64,000 bases of DNA from CAVQBC01 sp963848415 (GTDB lineage: Bacteria; Actinomycetota; Thermoleophilia; Solirubrobacterales; Solirubrobacteraceae), in NCBI GenBank assembly GCA_963848415.1, contig CAWKDN010000001.1:2046001-2110000 (forward strand), read 5' to 3'. This document shows, one piece after another, positions 52,492 through 60,096 of this stretch. The translations under genes and the position numbers were made by a program. Every line of letters begins with the position of its first letter. The stretch's first letter is position 1. Under the pieces are notes generated by a model. It was not told where the DNA came from. It saw nothing but the letters and a program-made list of their open reading frames with translations, and made no database searches.

Positions 52492-52597
52492 ATACCCGTC
52501 GCGCGGCTCGCGGGGCGCTGATGGCTCGCTTCGTCGTTGTGTCCCCGGGCCAAATCCGCATCGAAGAGGGTCGGGATCGGGTGGAGGTCCCGGGAGC

Positions 52598-52673
52598 GGT
52601 CAAAACGTCGAGATCCGCGGGCCGCGCGCGTCGAGATGGCCTCTGAACGACTGCCGGTCTCGACGTTCTGATC
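52598..52673. repeat. Long inverted repeat in the 52.6-kb intergenic region
   Basis: The arm GGTCAAAACGTCGAGATCC (52598-52616) is nearly complementary to GGTCTCGACGTTCTGATC (52656-52673), with about 15 pairs. A related CGTCGAGAT string lies between the arms. Confidence 0.5.
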
Positions 52674-52704
52674 GCCCCGCAAGCCTCGCGAGCCGCCTCC
52701 TCGA

Positions 52705-52850
52705 GGACCCCGAACCCTTACTGGCGGGGCCACCTGGTGCGGCCGCGCGCGGACCCCACCCTTACTGGCGGGGTCCACCTGGTGGCCGGCCGCGCGCGGA
52801 CCCCCACCCTTACTGGCGGGGTCCACCTGGTGGCCGAGCCGGCCGGCTCA
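52705..52850 (+). repeat. Three tandem hairpin repeats
   Basis: Three units of 44-48 bp begin at 52714, 52758 and 52806. Each holds ACCCTTACTGGCGGGG followed by a CCACCTGGTG segment. In the second and third units GGACCCC before and GGGGTCC after the CTTACTGGC loop form a 7-bp stem; the first unit has the same stem with one base missing. A fourth, diverged copy lies after recD (33551-33580). Confidence 0.7.
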
Positions 52851-52944
52851 GGACAGCCGGGGGCGCGGTCGACGCGCACCGGCCCGGCCGGCCCCATGAA
52901 GCGGGCCGGCCGGGACGGCGAGAACGCGGGTGGTAAGCGCGGGG

Positions 52945-53430
52945 CTAGGCGGCGTCGCGGTCGCGCTGCGGGACGGCCTCGGCGGCCGCCTCGGCGCCAC
53001 GGCGCGCGAGCGCGCCCTTGGGCCCGCCGGACATCGGGACGGCGGCGACGGCCTTGCGCGAGGACGACTCGCCCGAGCGCCGCAGGGCGCCGGCGAAGGC
53101 GTCGATGGCACGGGCCGCGGCCTCGGCGCCGCGGACGTCCGGGGAGTGGCCGGCGGCGTAGGGCGCGGTGGCGCCGGCGCCCAGCTTGTCGTTGCTCGCC
53201 TGGAAGGCATTCACGAGGCGGCGGATGCCGCGCACGGCGGCGTCGGCGCCACGGACGCCGGTCGAGCGCCCGCCCGTGAAGCCGAGGGCCGGCGTCGCCG
53301 GGACGGCGGTCCCCGCGGACCCGGCCGGGTAGAGGGCGTGGACGTGGGCGAGCTCGGGGTTGCCAGCCTCGGCGACGGGACCGTCCGTCGCGATCGGGCC
53401 GCGAGTGGAGTTTCGGTGAATGGTTCGCAT
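52945..53430 (-). CDS. Alanine-rich repeat protein, unknown
   Basis: The 161-residue protein contains three imperfect units, each starting RGA(D/E)AA: RGADAAVRGIRRLVNAFQAS, RGAEAAARAIDAFAGALRRS and RRGAEAAAEAV. They are separated by Gly/Pro-rich spacers. No signal peptide or membrane helix is visible. GGAAAG lies 4 nt before ATG 53430. The repeats look helical and could mediate oligomerisation. It might still be a chance open frame in GC-rich DNA. Confidence 0.5.
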   Translation of the reverse strand: MRTIHRNSTRGPIATDGPVAEAGNPELAHVHALYPAGSAGTAVPATPALGFTGGRSTGVRGADAAVRGIRRLVNAFQASNDKLGAGATAPYAAGHSPDVRGAEAAARAIDAFAGALRRSGESSSRKAVAAVPMSGGPKGALARRGAEAAAEAVPQRDRDAA

Positions 53431-53631
53431 GAGGCTTTCCGGGTGGTGGTGTGCGGTGGGCGGTACCCTCGGTGACGAGCGGCGCCGCGGTGGGCGAGGA
53501 CGTCTGGGATACCTGATTTCACGGTACGGCGATTCACTCGAACTTCCGTGATCGCGCGCACAGAACCCCCTGCTTGCGTGCGGGTTCTCACACTGGCTGG
53601 GCGTCCGCCGCGCGGCGGGCGCGGACCGCGC

Positions 53632-55044
53632 TCAGGGCGCCTTGCGGACGATGATGAGGTTCGTGGCGCCGGGCGTGCCGGTGAGCGGGCCGGCGGTGAT
53701 CACCGTGCGGGCGCCCGAGGGCAGCTCGGCGAAGCTGCAGGTCAGCTGGAGCGCGTCGTCGACGAGCTCGTCGACGGAGTCGCGGACCTCCATCGGCGTC
53801 GGGTGCACGCCCCACTCGAGCGCCAGCTGGTTGGCCACCCGCGGGTCGTGGGCCAGCGCGATGATCGGCCGCCGCGGCCGGTACTTCGCGCACGCCCGGA
53901 CCGTGCCGCCCGTCGACGTCGGCACGATGATCGCCGCCGCCTCGATGTCGGCCGCGAGGTTCACGGCCGCGTGCATGATCGCGGCGTCCGGGAAGACGGT
54001 GGCGTCCTCCTCCTCGACCGCGCCGTGGATGATCGGCGCCTCCTCGGCGGCGCGCGCGATCTCGGCCATCGCCTTTACCGCCTCCACAGGAAAGGAGCCG
54101 ACGCTCGTCTCGGCGGACAGCATGACGGCGGAGCTGCCGTCGATGACCGCGTTGGCGACATCGGTGGCCTCGGCCCGGGTGGGCTCGGGCGAGTGGATCA
54201 TCGACTCGAGCATCTGGGTCGCGGTGATCACGACCTTGCCGGCCTCGGTGGCCCGGTGGATCGTGTCCTTCTGCATCAGCGGGACGCGGGCGACGCCCGC
54301 CTCGACGCCGTAGTCGCCGCGCGCGACCATGATGCCGTCGCAGGCGCCCATGATCTCGTCGAGGTGCTCGTAGCCCTCGATCTTCTCGATCTTGGCGATG
54401 GTGCGGGCGTCGGAGCCGAGCTCGCGCAGCCGCGAGCGCAGCTGCTCGAGGTCGATCGCCGAGCGCACGAAGGACATCGCCACGAAGTCGGCGCCCTCCT
54501 CGACCGCGACGACGAGGTCGCCCTCGTCCTTCGGAGTGATGGCCGGCAGGCCGGGCTGGGCGTGGGTGACGTTGATGCCCTTGCGGGCCGAGAGCACGCC
54601 GCCCGAGAGCACGCGCGCGGTGACGGCGCCGTTCTCGACGGCGACGGCCGCCAGCCGCGGCACCCCGTCGCCGATGACGATGTGCGAGCGGTCGGTGACC
54701 AGCCGCGAGAACTCGGGGAAGTCGACGCGCAGGCTGCCCTCCGCCTCGGCGGCTCCGGCGCCGACGATCGTGACGAGCTCGCCGACCTCGAGCCGGCGCT
54801 GCTCGGTAGCCGCGGAGAGCCGCAGCTTGGGGCCCTGGAGGTCGAACATCAGCGCGACCGAGCGCCCGGCGCGCTCGGCGCACTCCCGCACCGCGCGGGC
54901 ACGGGCGCGCAGCTCGTCGGCGGTGCCGTGCGAGCAGTTCAGCCGGGCGCAGTCCAAGCCGGCGGCGATCAGCTCGTCGAGCACCCCGGGCTTGTCGGTC
55001 GCCGGCCCCAACGTGGCGACGATCTTCGTGCTGCGCTCGAGCAT
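53632..55044 (-). CDS. pyk: Pyruvate kinase
   Basis: The 470-residue protein carries MLERSTKIVATLGPATD at the start, CARLNCSHGT, ALMFDLQGPKLR, TIAKIEKIEGYEHLDEI with the catalytic lysine, CDGIMVARGDYGVEAG with the metal-binding region (Tyr replaces the usual Leu), VITATQMLESMI and the C-terminal PIIALAHDPRVANQL. It makes pyruvate and ATP from phosphoenolpyruvate. ATG 55044 fits the family start; ATG 55074 is also in frame. It follows the helicase gene on the same strand. Confidence 0.95.
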   Translation of the reverse strand: MLERSTKIVATLGPATDKPGVLDELIAAGLDCARLNCSHGTADELRARARAVRECAERAGRSVALMFDLQGPKLRLSAATEQRRLEVGELVTIVGAGAAEAEGSLRVDFPEFSRLVTDRSHIVIGDGVPRLAAVAVENGAVTARVLSGGVLSARKGINVTHAQPGLPAITPKDEGDLVVAVEEGADFVAMSFVRSAIDLEQLRSRLRELGSDARTIAKIEKIEGYEHLDEIMGACDGIMVARGDYGVEAGVARVPLMQKDTIHRATEAGKVVITATQMLESMIHSPEPTRAEATDVANAVIDGSSAVMLSAETSVGSFPVEAVKAMAEIARAAEEAPIIHGAVEEEDATVFPDAAIMHAAVNLAADIEAAAIIVPTSTGGTVRACAKYRPRRPIIALAHDPRVANQLALEWGVHPTPMEVRDSVDELVDDALQLTCSFAELPSGARTVITAGPLTGTPGATNLIIVRKAP

Positions 55045-55091
55045 CTCGCGCGGCAGTCTGCCACCCGCGGGCATCGCGCGGAAGCCCGCCT

Positions 55092-57248
55092 TCACGCGAC
55101 GACACGCAGGCGCCGCCGCGGCGTCGCGCGCAGCTCGCGCACCACGGCCTGGACGAGCGCCTCGGACTCGTCCCGGCGGCCGTCCGTGACCGCGCCGACG
55201 ATGCCGCGCTTGCGCGCGATCAGCTCGATCATCATCTCGTCGATGGTGTCGGCGGCGAGCAGGTACCAGGCCGTCACGGCGTCCTCCTGGCCGATGCGAT
55301 GGCAGCGGTCCTCGGCCTGGTCGTGCATCGCCGGCGTCCACTCGAGATCCAGGAAGCAGACGTTCGACGCCCGCGTGAGCGTGATGCCCTGGCCGCCGAC
55401 GCGGGTGCCGGCCACCAGCAGCTGGGGCCCGCCGGGCGCCTGGAACGCGCGCACGGCGTCCTCGCGCGCCGGCAGCGCGTCGCGGCCGAGCACGTGCAGC
55501 GCGCTCGGGAAGCGCTCGAGCAGGAGCTCCTGCACCTCGCGCGAGCCCGCGAAGACGACCAGCGGCTCGTCGGAGGCGAGGAAGTCCTCGATCCAGGCCA
55601 GGGCGGCGCTGGCCTTGCCGCGCGCCGCCAGGCGCTTGAGCGCGTTGAGCTGCGCGAGCCGCTCGGCCCGCAGCGCCGCGGCGACCTTGCTCTCGACCTC
55701 GCTCAGGTCCAGCGGCTGCTCGCGCAGCCAGGCGATCACGTCGTCCTCGGCGAGCCGGTACTCGCGCTCGTTGTCCAGCGCGACCGGCAGCACCACCTGG
55801 CGCTTGGCGGGCAGCTGGGGGAGCACGTCGGCCTTCAGGCGCCGCACGAAGCACGAGCGGCGCAGGTGCCAGTGGATGCGCTCCTCGGCGCCCATGCCCT
55901 GAAAGCGGCGGGCGAAGCGCGCGCCGCTGCCGAACTGCTCGAGGCGGCCGAGGATCCGCAGTTGGGCGATCAGCTCCTCCGGGTGGTTCATCACCGGCGT
56001 GCCGGTCAGCGCCAGGCGCAGGGCGTCGGGCGGAAGGCCGCCGGCGAGCCGGCGGACCGCGCGCGTGCGGCGGGCGCGCGGGTTCTTGACGTAGTGGGAC
56101 TCGTCGAGCACCAGCGCTCTCGCCCGGCGCAGCTCGAGCGCGCGCAGGTGCTTGTGGACGACGTCGTAGTTGATGATCGTGATGTCGGCCACGGCGATCG
56201 CCGTGCCGCCGCCCGAGACCACCGTCACCGAGCGGTGGGGGAGCCAGTGCTCGAGCTCGCGCCGCCAGTTGAGCTTCAGGGTGGCGGGGCAGATCACGAT
56301 CGCGGGGTAGGCGTCGTCGGCCTCGAGCGCGGCCAGCGCCTCGATCGTCTTGCCGAGCCCCTGCTCGTCGGCGATGAACGCGCGTCGCGCGGCGAGCACG
56401 TAGCGCACCCCGGCGCGCTGGAACGGGCGCAGCTCGCCGCCGAGGCGCGGCTCGACCTCGAGCGCCGGCGCGTCGGCGGCGCGCGAGCGGCGGACGTCCT
56501 CGACGGCGGCGTCGTGCTCGGCGCGCAGGCGGTCGAGCACCTCGGCGGCCGCCGGGGCCACCTCGATCCCGAACGTGCGCAGGTAGTGCTCCAGCGGCTC
56601 GAGCAGGTAGGGGTCGACCGGGACGGAGCGCTGGTGGCCCTCGCACCCGGGCAGCGCGAGGAAGGCGGGGAGCACCTCGGGGTCCCAGTTGACCTCGAGC
56701 TTGAAGTAGGGCTCGCCGACGCTCTCGATCAGCGACAGGCTGGCCGGCGCCGGCGCCAGGCCGACCTGCAGGCGCTGGGCGCAGCGCAGCGCGCGCTGGT
56801 CCAGGCGGGCGCCGCGCACGTCGAGCAGCGCGTCGGCCACGGCGGCCTCGAACGGCAGCCAGAGGCGGCCACCGCGCTCCTGCGCCAGGCCGGCGAGTGG
56901 CTCCTCGAGCTCGCCGGCGATGGTCGTGAGCACGAACCAGCCACGGCCGTCGCCGCGCGCCGCGCTCACCCGCCCGACCCAGCCCGCGACCGCCACGGAC
57001 AGCCAGCCGGTGACCTCCGGCGCCGCGCTCAGCCCGCCGAAGCGCTCGAGGATGCCCTTGACGTAGGGCGCGGTGGCGTCGGCCTGCGGCGCCCACCACT
57101 CCTTCGTGTCCCAGTCGAAGCGGCGGCCGGGGATCGCCCGCACGGCGTCGACCACCTCAGCGCGGTAGGGGAAGGCGAGCACGACGTGCTCGTGGCCGTG
57201 CCGGTCGCGCCGCAGCTCGACGTTGTGAACGGGGTCCGCGGCGCGCAT
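55092..57248 (-). CDS. SNF2-family DEAD/H helicase
   Basis: The 718-residue protein has an N-terminal 220-residue region of unknown type (including VVDAVRAIPGRRFDWDTKEWWAP, a HARP-like element). The SNF2 core follows: LRPFQRAGVRYVLAARRAFI, ADEQGLGKTIEAL (motif I), ALVLDESHYVKNP (motif II, DESH), LALTGTPVMNHPEEL (motif III), AGTRVGGQGITLTRASNV (motif V) and QAEDRCHRIGQEDAV (motif VI). The domain set resembles SMARCAL1/HARP-type annealing helicases. AAGGGGG lies 4 nt before ATG 57248. Confidence 0.9.
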   Translation of the reverse strand: MRAADPVHNVELRRDRHGHEHVVLAFPYRAEVVDAVRAIPGRRFDWDTKEWWAPQADATAPYVKGILERFGGLSAAPEVTGWLSVAVAGWVGRVSAARGDGRGWFVLTTIAGELEEPLAGLAQERGGRLWLPFEAAVADALLDVRGARLDQRALRCAQRLQVGLAPAPASLSLIESVGEPYFKLEVNWDPEVLPAFLALPGCEGHQRSVPVDPYLLEPLEHYLRTFGIEVAPAAAEVLDRLRAEHDAAVEDVRRSRAADAPALEVEPRLGGELRPFQRAGVRYVLAARRAFIADEQGLGKTIEALAALEADDAYPAIVICPATLKLNWRRELEHWLPHRSVTVVSGGGTAIAVADITIINYDVVHKHLRALELRRARALVLDESHYVKNPRARRTRAVRRLAGGLPPDALRLALTGTPVMNHPEELIAQLRILGRLEQFGSGARFARRFQGMGAEERIHWHLRRSCFVRRLKADVLPQLPAKRQVVLPVALDNEREYRLAEDDVIAWLREQPLDLSEVESKVAAALRAERLAQLNALKRLAARGKASAALAWIEDFLASDEPLVVFAGSREVQELLLERFPSALHVLGRDALPAREDAVRAFQAPGGPQLLVAGTRVGGQGITLTRASNVCFLDLEWTPAMHDQAEDRCHRIGQEDAVTAWYLLAADTIDEMMIELIARKRGIVGAVTDGRRDESEALVQAVVRELRATPRRRLRVVA

Positions 57249-57283
57249 CTTGCCCCCTTCACGGTACTCGGAGGCGCGGCCGG

Positions 57284-58264
57284 TCAGAGCGCGGCGAAGA
57301 AAGCCAGGATCGCCGCCGTCGCGTCCGGCCCGCGCGCGTCGGTGTAGCTGCCCGCGGGCGACCCGCCCGACCAGGCGTGACCGAGCCCCTCGACGGCCAC
57401 GTACTCCTGGCGCGGGCGGCCGTCGTCGCCCGTCCAGCGGGCGTGGGTGTAGGCGAGCCCGCCTGGCGAGCGCCCAGCGGTGACGTGGCCGTCGGCGAGG
57501 GCGAGGCCCCGGCCGTCGAGCCATTGCCGGGTGATCCGCTCGCCGTTGACCGGGCTGACCGTCTGGTCGGCGCTGCCGTGGATGGCGATGAGCGGCGGCG
57601 CGGCGCGTTCGAGCGCTCGCGCGTCCGGGCCGCCGCCTCGCATGGCGGCGAAGGCCTCGTTGACGCTCGCGGCGCTGCCGACGGGCAGGCCGGAGTGCAC
57701 CGCGACGCCGGCGAAGAGGTCCGGATGGGCCGCGGCCACGATGGCCGCCATCGCGCCGCCGGCCGACATGCCGGCCACGAACACCCGGGCGGGATCGACC
57801 GGCTGCCCTGCCACGACCGCCCGGATCGCGCGCGCGATCCGCTCGGGCTCGCCGCCCCCGCTGCCCTGATGGGCGGGCTCGAACCAGTTCCAGCAGCCCT
57901 GCGGGTTGGCCGAGCGCGACTGCTCGGGGTAGGCGACGACGAACCCGTCGCGGTCGGCGGCGGCGTCGAAGCCGGTGCCCGCCGCGATGTCGGCGGCGTT
58001 CTGCGTGCAGCCGTGCAGGACCACGACGAGCGGCACGGCCGCGTCGGCGGACAGGCCGGCTCCGACGTGGACGACGGGGGAGTCGAGCCCGCCGGGCGCG
58101 GGCCGGGTCTGGCTCACGGCGCTGGGCCAGGCCGCCGCCGGCCGCGTGGCACCGGGCAGCGCGGTGAGCGCCGGGTCCAGGCCGGCGGGCGCTCCCGGCG
58201 ATCCGGAGCGCGCGGCTTCGATGACGGCTTGATTCGAGGCGTAGAGGTCCTTCCAATCGATCAT
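57284..58264 (-). CDS. PHB depolymerase-family esterase
   Basis: The 326-residue protein carries PLVVVLHGCTQNAADIAAGT (oxyanion hole), VFVAGMSAGGAMAAIVAAA with the G-x-S-x-G nucleophile, PLIAIHGSADQTVSP with the acid and VEGLGHAWSGG with the histidine. These fit the LpqC/PHB-depolymerase esterase family. No signal peptide is visible, so it may act inside. ATG 58264 lies 7 nt after a perfect TATAGT box. Confidence 0.9.
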   Translation of the reverse strand: MIDWKDLYASNQAVIEAARSGSPGAPAGLDPALTALPGATRPAAAWPSAVSQTRPAPGGLDSPVVHVGAGLSADAAVPLVVVLHGCTQNAADIAAGTGFDAAADRDGFVVAYPEQSRSANPQGCWNWFEPAHQGSGGGEPERIARAIRAVVAGQPVDPARVFVAGMSAGGAMAAIVAAAHPDLFAGVAVHSGLPVGSAASVNEAFAAMRGGGPDARALERAAPPLIAIHGSADQTVSPVNGERITRQWLDGRGLALADGHVTAGRSPGGLAYTHARWTGDDGRPRQEYVAVEGLGHAWSGGSPAGSYTDARGPDATAAILAFFAAL

Positions 58265-58271
58265 GCTGATA

Positions 58272-58277
58272 ACTATA
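58272..58277 (-). promoter_or_regulatory. -10 box of the esterase gene, leaderless type
   Basis: TATAGT on the minus strand ends exactly 7 nt before ATG 58264. A TACGCGTA palindrome lies just upstream. Confidence 0.6.
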
Positions 58278-58340
58278 CTACGCGTACTGCGTGACGCATC
58301 GAGCAGCGCACGTTCGCCGCCGATCCGCTCGTCCCGCGGG

Positions 58341-58346
58341 TAGCGG
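58341..58346 (+). promoter_or_regulatory. Possible -10 box of the 58353 gene
   Basis: TAGCGG ends 6 nt before ATG 58353. The last base deviates from the consensus. Confidence 0.3.
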
Positions 58347-58352
58347 CCGAGC

Positions 58353-58549
58353 ATGACAGCCACGACCTACAGGATGGCGCTCGGCCCCGACGACGCCGGC
58401 GCTGTTGCCTCGGCGAGCGCGTCGTCGCGCCCCAGCTCGCCGCGCGGCTGGTGGCCGACTGGCTGGGCTACGAGTTCGACCCCGAGTCCGCCTCGGCGGC
58501 CAAGGTGGCGCTGATCACGCGCTACGAGGAGACGGGCGGCTACGACTGA
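58353..58549 (+). CDS. Small protein, unknown (apparent frameshift)
   Basis: The first 19 codons read MTATTYRMALGPDDAGAVA, and after one missing base near 58410 the frame continues GERVVAPQLAARLVADWLGY and ESASAAKVALITRYEETGGY to a TGA at 58547. The corrected length is about 65 residues. The helix-rich sequence and good codon pattern suggest a real gene, but no family is recognised. Confidence 0.45.
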
Positions 58550-58589
58550 TACCCGACGCGCGATGGGCGAGGACGCTGGAGCAGGCGAA

Positions 58590-58817
58590 CTAGACGTGGT
58601 AGAGGAACGTGTACTCCGCGGATGAACCGCTTTGGACCCAACCCGCGAGGCAGTAGCGACACATGCTCCCGTCCTCGTCGGGCAAATCGATGGTCTTCGG
58701 CGGGCGACCCTCGAGCACCTCGACGTCGACGCTGCTCCCTGCCAGCGGGCCGTCGTTGCACTTCGCGGTGACTGTTGGCCCCATCTTCGCGATGGTCGGG
58801 TTCTCGAGGTCGGACAC
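58590..58817 (-). CDS. Small CxxC-containing protein, unknown
   Basis: The 75-residue protein reads VSDLENPTIAKMGPTVTAKC, then PKTIDLPDEDGSMCRYCLAG and QSGSSAEYTFLYHV. A CRYC pair plus an upstream Cys could bind metal or form a disulfide. The strand-rich pattern resembles small beta-barrel proteins. GTG 58817 is the likely start. No family is recognised. Confidence 0.6.
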   Translation of the reverse strand: MSDLENPTIAKMGPTVTAKCNDGPLAGSSVDVEVLEGRPPKTIDLPDEDGSMCRYCLAGWVQSGSSAEYTFLYHV

Positions 58818-58960
58818 GGCCGCACATCAGGTGCGAGCCCGGCAACGACAGCCTAGCCGCGCCGGTGCGCACGCCGATCGCGATCTCATGTCTTACGCCC
58901 CGGCGTGCAGCAGGTCGCCGTGATGCTTGCTGCGGGTCAGCGCCAGGCTCCACGACGTCC

Positions 58961-58966
58961 TACAGT
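58961..58966 (+). promoter_or_regulatory. -10 box of the 58974 gene, leaderless type
   Basis: TACAGT ends exactly 7 nt before GTG 58974. Confidence 0.5.
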
Positions 58967-58973
58967 CAGGCGC

Positions 58974-59243
58974 GTGGACGACGACGCGATCCGGTCTCTC
59001 CTCACTGGCCTGGCCCGAGCGCATCCCGGTGGCGGTACCGTGATCGAGCGGGCCGCGGTCATGGCCGCGGCTGCTGACTCCGAGGCGGTCCTGACGTGGA
59101 TCCTCGCCCACGGCGGGAAACCCGAGGCCGAGGTGGAGAAGTCGACCCGACACGGCCTGCACGGATCGCGTCTTCACACGAGCGGCGGGTCCGAGCCTCG
59201 GGCTCCGTCTCGCTTCGTGCTCCCCGCCGGCGCGCTCGACTGA
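58974..59243 (+). CDS. Small protein, unknown
   Basis: The 89-residue protein reads VDDDAIRSLLTGLARAHPGG, ERAAVMAAAADSEAVLTWIL and HGGKPEAEVEKSTRHGLHG, then a basic, Ser/Pro-rich tail. It has a helical N-terminal half. The start is fixed by the leaderless promoter. No family or partner is recognised. Confidence 0.55.
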   Translation: MDDDAIRSLLTGLARAHPGGGTVIERAAVMAAAADSEAVLTWILAHGGKPEAEVEKSTRHGLHGSRLHTSGGSEPRAPSRFVLPAGALD

Positions 59244-59445
59244 TCCGCGCCACCCTGGGACGCGCGGACACGGGAGGGCGGTCGCAAGGAGCTGGTAACA
59301 TTAAGCACATTCTGAGGTTCGCCTTGGCTGGGTAGAGCCGCCAGCCGTACCGGCAGCGCAAGCGACCTTCATGCATACGCGGCGACAATTCCGTCGAGCC
59401 GCTTCGGGGTAAACGCCCCACAGTGCCGCCGAGAAGGGACGCACC

Positions 59446-59703
59446 ATGGCACCACTAGCGGACTCCGCCACTCTGAACGTCCAGCCACGGCAACGCCGAG
59501 TCGTATACGAGGGCCTCGCCAACCTGCCCGCAGGCCGCTCGGTGAAGGACCTGCTCAGCGACTTCGAGATCCCCGAGATCGAACTCCGAGAGTCCCTGCG
59601 CAAGCTCGACGAGGCCGGTCTCGCGAAACGCACGAAGGGAACTTGGAGCGCCGTGGCGCTCGAGACGGCCAACCCGCCACCGCGCGTGCCCGACTCGGTA
59701 TAG
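59446..59703 (+). CDS. Small winged-helix-like protein
   Basis: The 85-residue protein has RQRRVVYEGLANLPAGRSVK, DLLSDFEIPEIELRESLRKL and DEAGLAKRTKGTWSAVAL, a helix-helix-helix-wing pattern typical of small DNA-binding domains. ATG 59446 follows GAAGGGACG. A TAACAT sequence around 59297 could be part of its promoter, which would give a long leader. The target is unknown. Confidence 0.65.
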   Translation: MAPLADSATLNVQPRQRRVVYEGLANLPAGRSVKDLLSDFEIPEIELRESLRKLDEAGLAKRTKGTWSAVALETANPPPRVPDSV

Positions 59704-59739
59704 CCGCCGCCGAACGATTGCCAGTCACACACCCAAGGC

Positions 59740-60096
59740 TCACCGCACGAAGCTGCGGTAGACGCTGAGCAGCGCCACGCGCTGGGGCTCCGAGAGCGCC
59801 GGGTCGGCGAGGATCGCGGCCTCCGTCGCGCGCACGGGCGCCCCGTCGCCCTCCTCCTTCGCCAGCACCCCCGCGCGCGCCAGCAGCGTCTCGACCGGAA
59901 CTCCCAGCGCGGCCGCTACGGCCCGCAGCACGCTCAGCGACGGCTCGTGCAGGCCACGCTCGATCTGGCTGAGGTAGGCGTTGGAGACGTGCGTGCGGCC
60001 GGCCAGGTCGCGCAGCGAGAGGCCCGCCGTCTGGCGCTGAGCGCGGATGAACGCCCCGAGCGCCTCGAGCTGCGCAGTCCATGGGTCAGCCGTCAC
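59740..60096 (-). CDS. XRE-family transcription regulator
   Basis: The 118-residue protein carries an XRE helix-turn-helix (FIRAQRQTAGLSLRDLAGRT, HVSNAYLSQIERGLHEPSLS, VLRAVAAALGVPVETLLARA) and a short C-terminal helix. GTG 60096 overlaps the alcohol dehydrogenase stop (GTGA). It is the last gene of the enolase-dehydrogenase operon and may regulate it. Confidence 0.88.
   Translation of the reverse strand: MTADPWTAQLEALGAFIRAQRQTAGLSLRDLAGRTHVSNAYLSQIERGLHEPSLSVLRAVAAALGVPVETLLARAGVLAKEEGDGAPVRATEAAILADPALSEPQRVALLSVYRSFVR

Larger units (their letters stand above)
52492..52944. other. Structured non-coding stretch
   Basis: No gene is visible in this 450 bp. It contains a long inverted repeat (52598-52616 with 52656-52673, arms around AACGTCGAGAT and ATCTCGACGTT-like sequence with a 39-nt centre) and then three tandem hairpin repeats from 52714. 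Together these features suggest a structured RNA or a site for a DNA-binding protein rather than degenerate coding DNA. Confidence 0.45.

Noticed and set aside
52705..52850. CRISPR-like array
   Set aside because: Only three units, the repeats are nearly as long as the whole period, there are no unique spacers, and no cas gene is present in the window.
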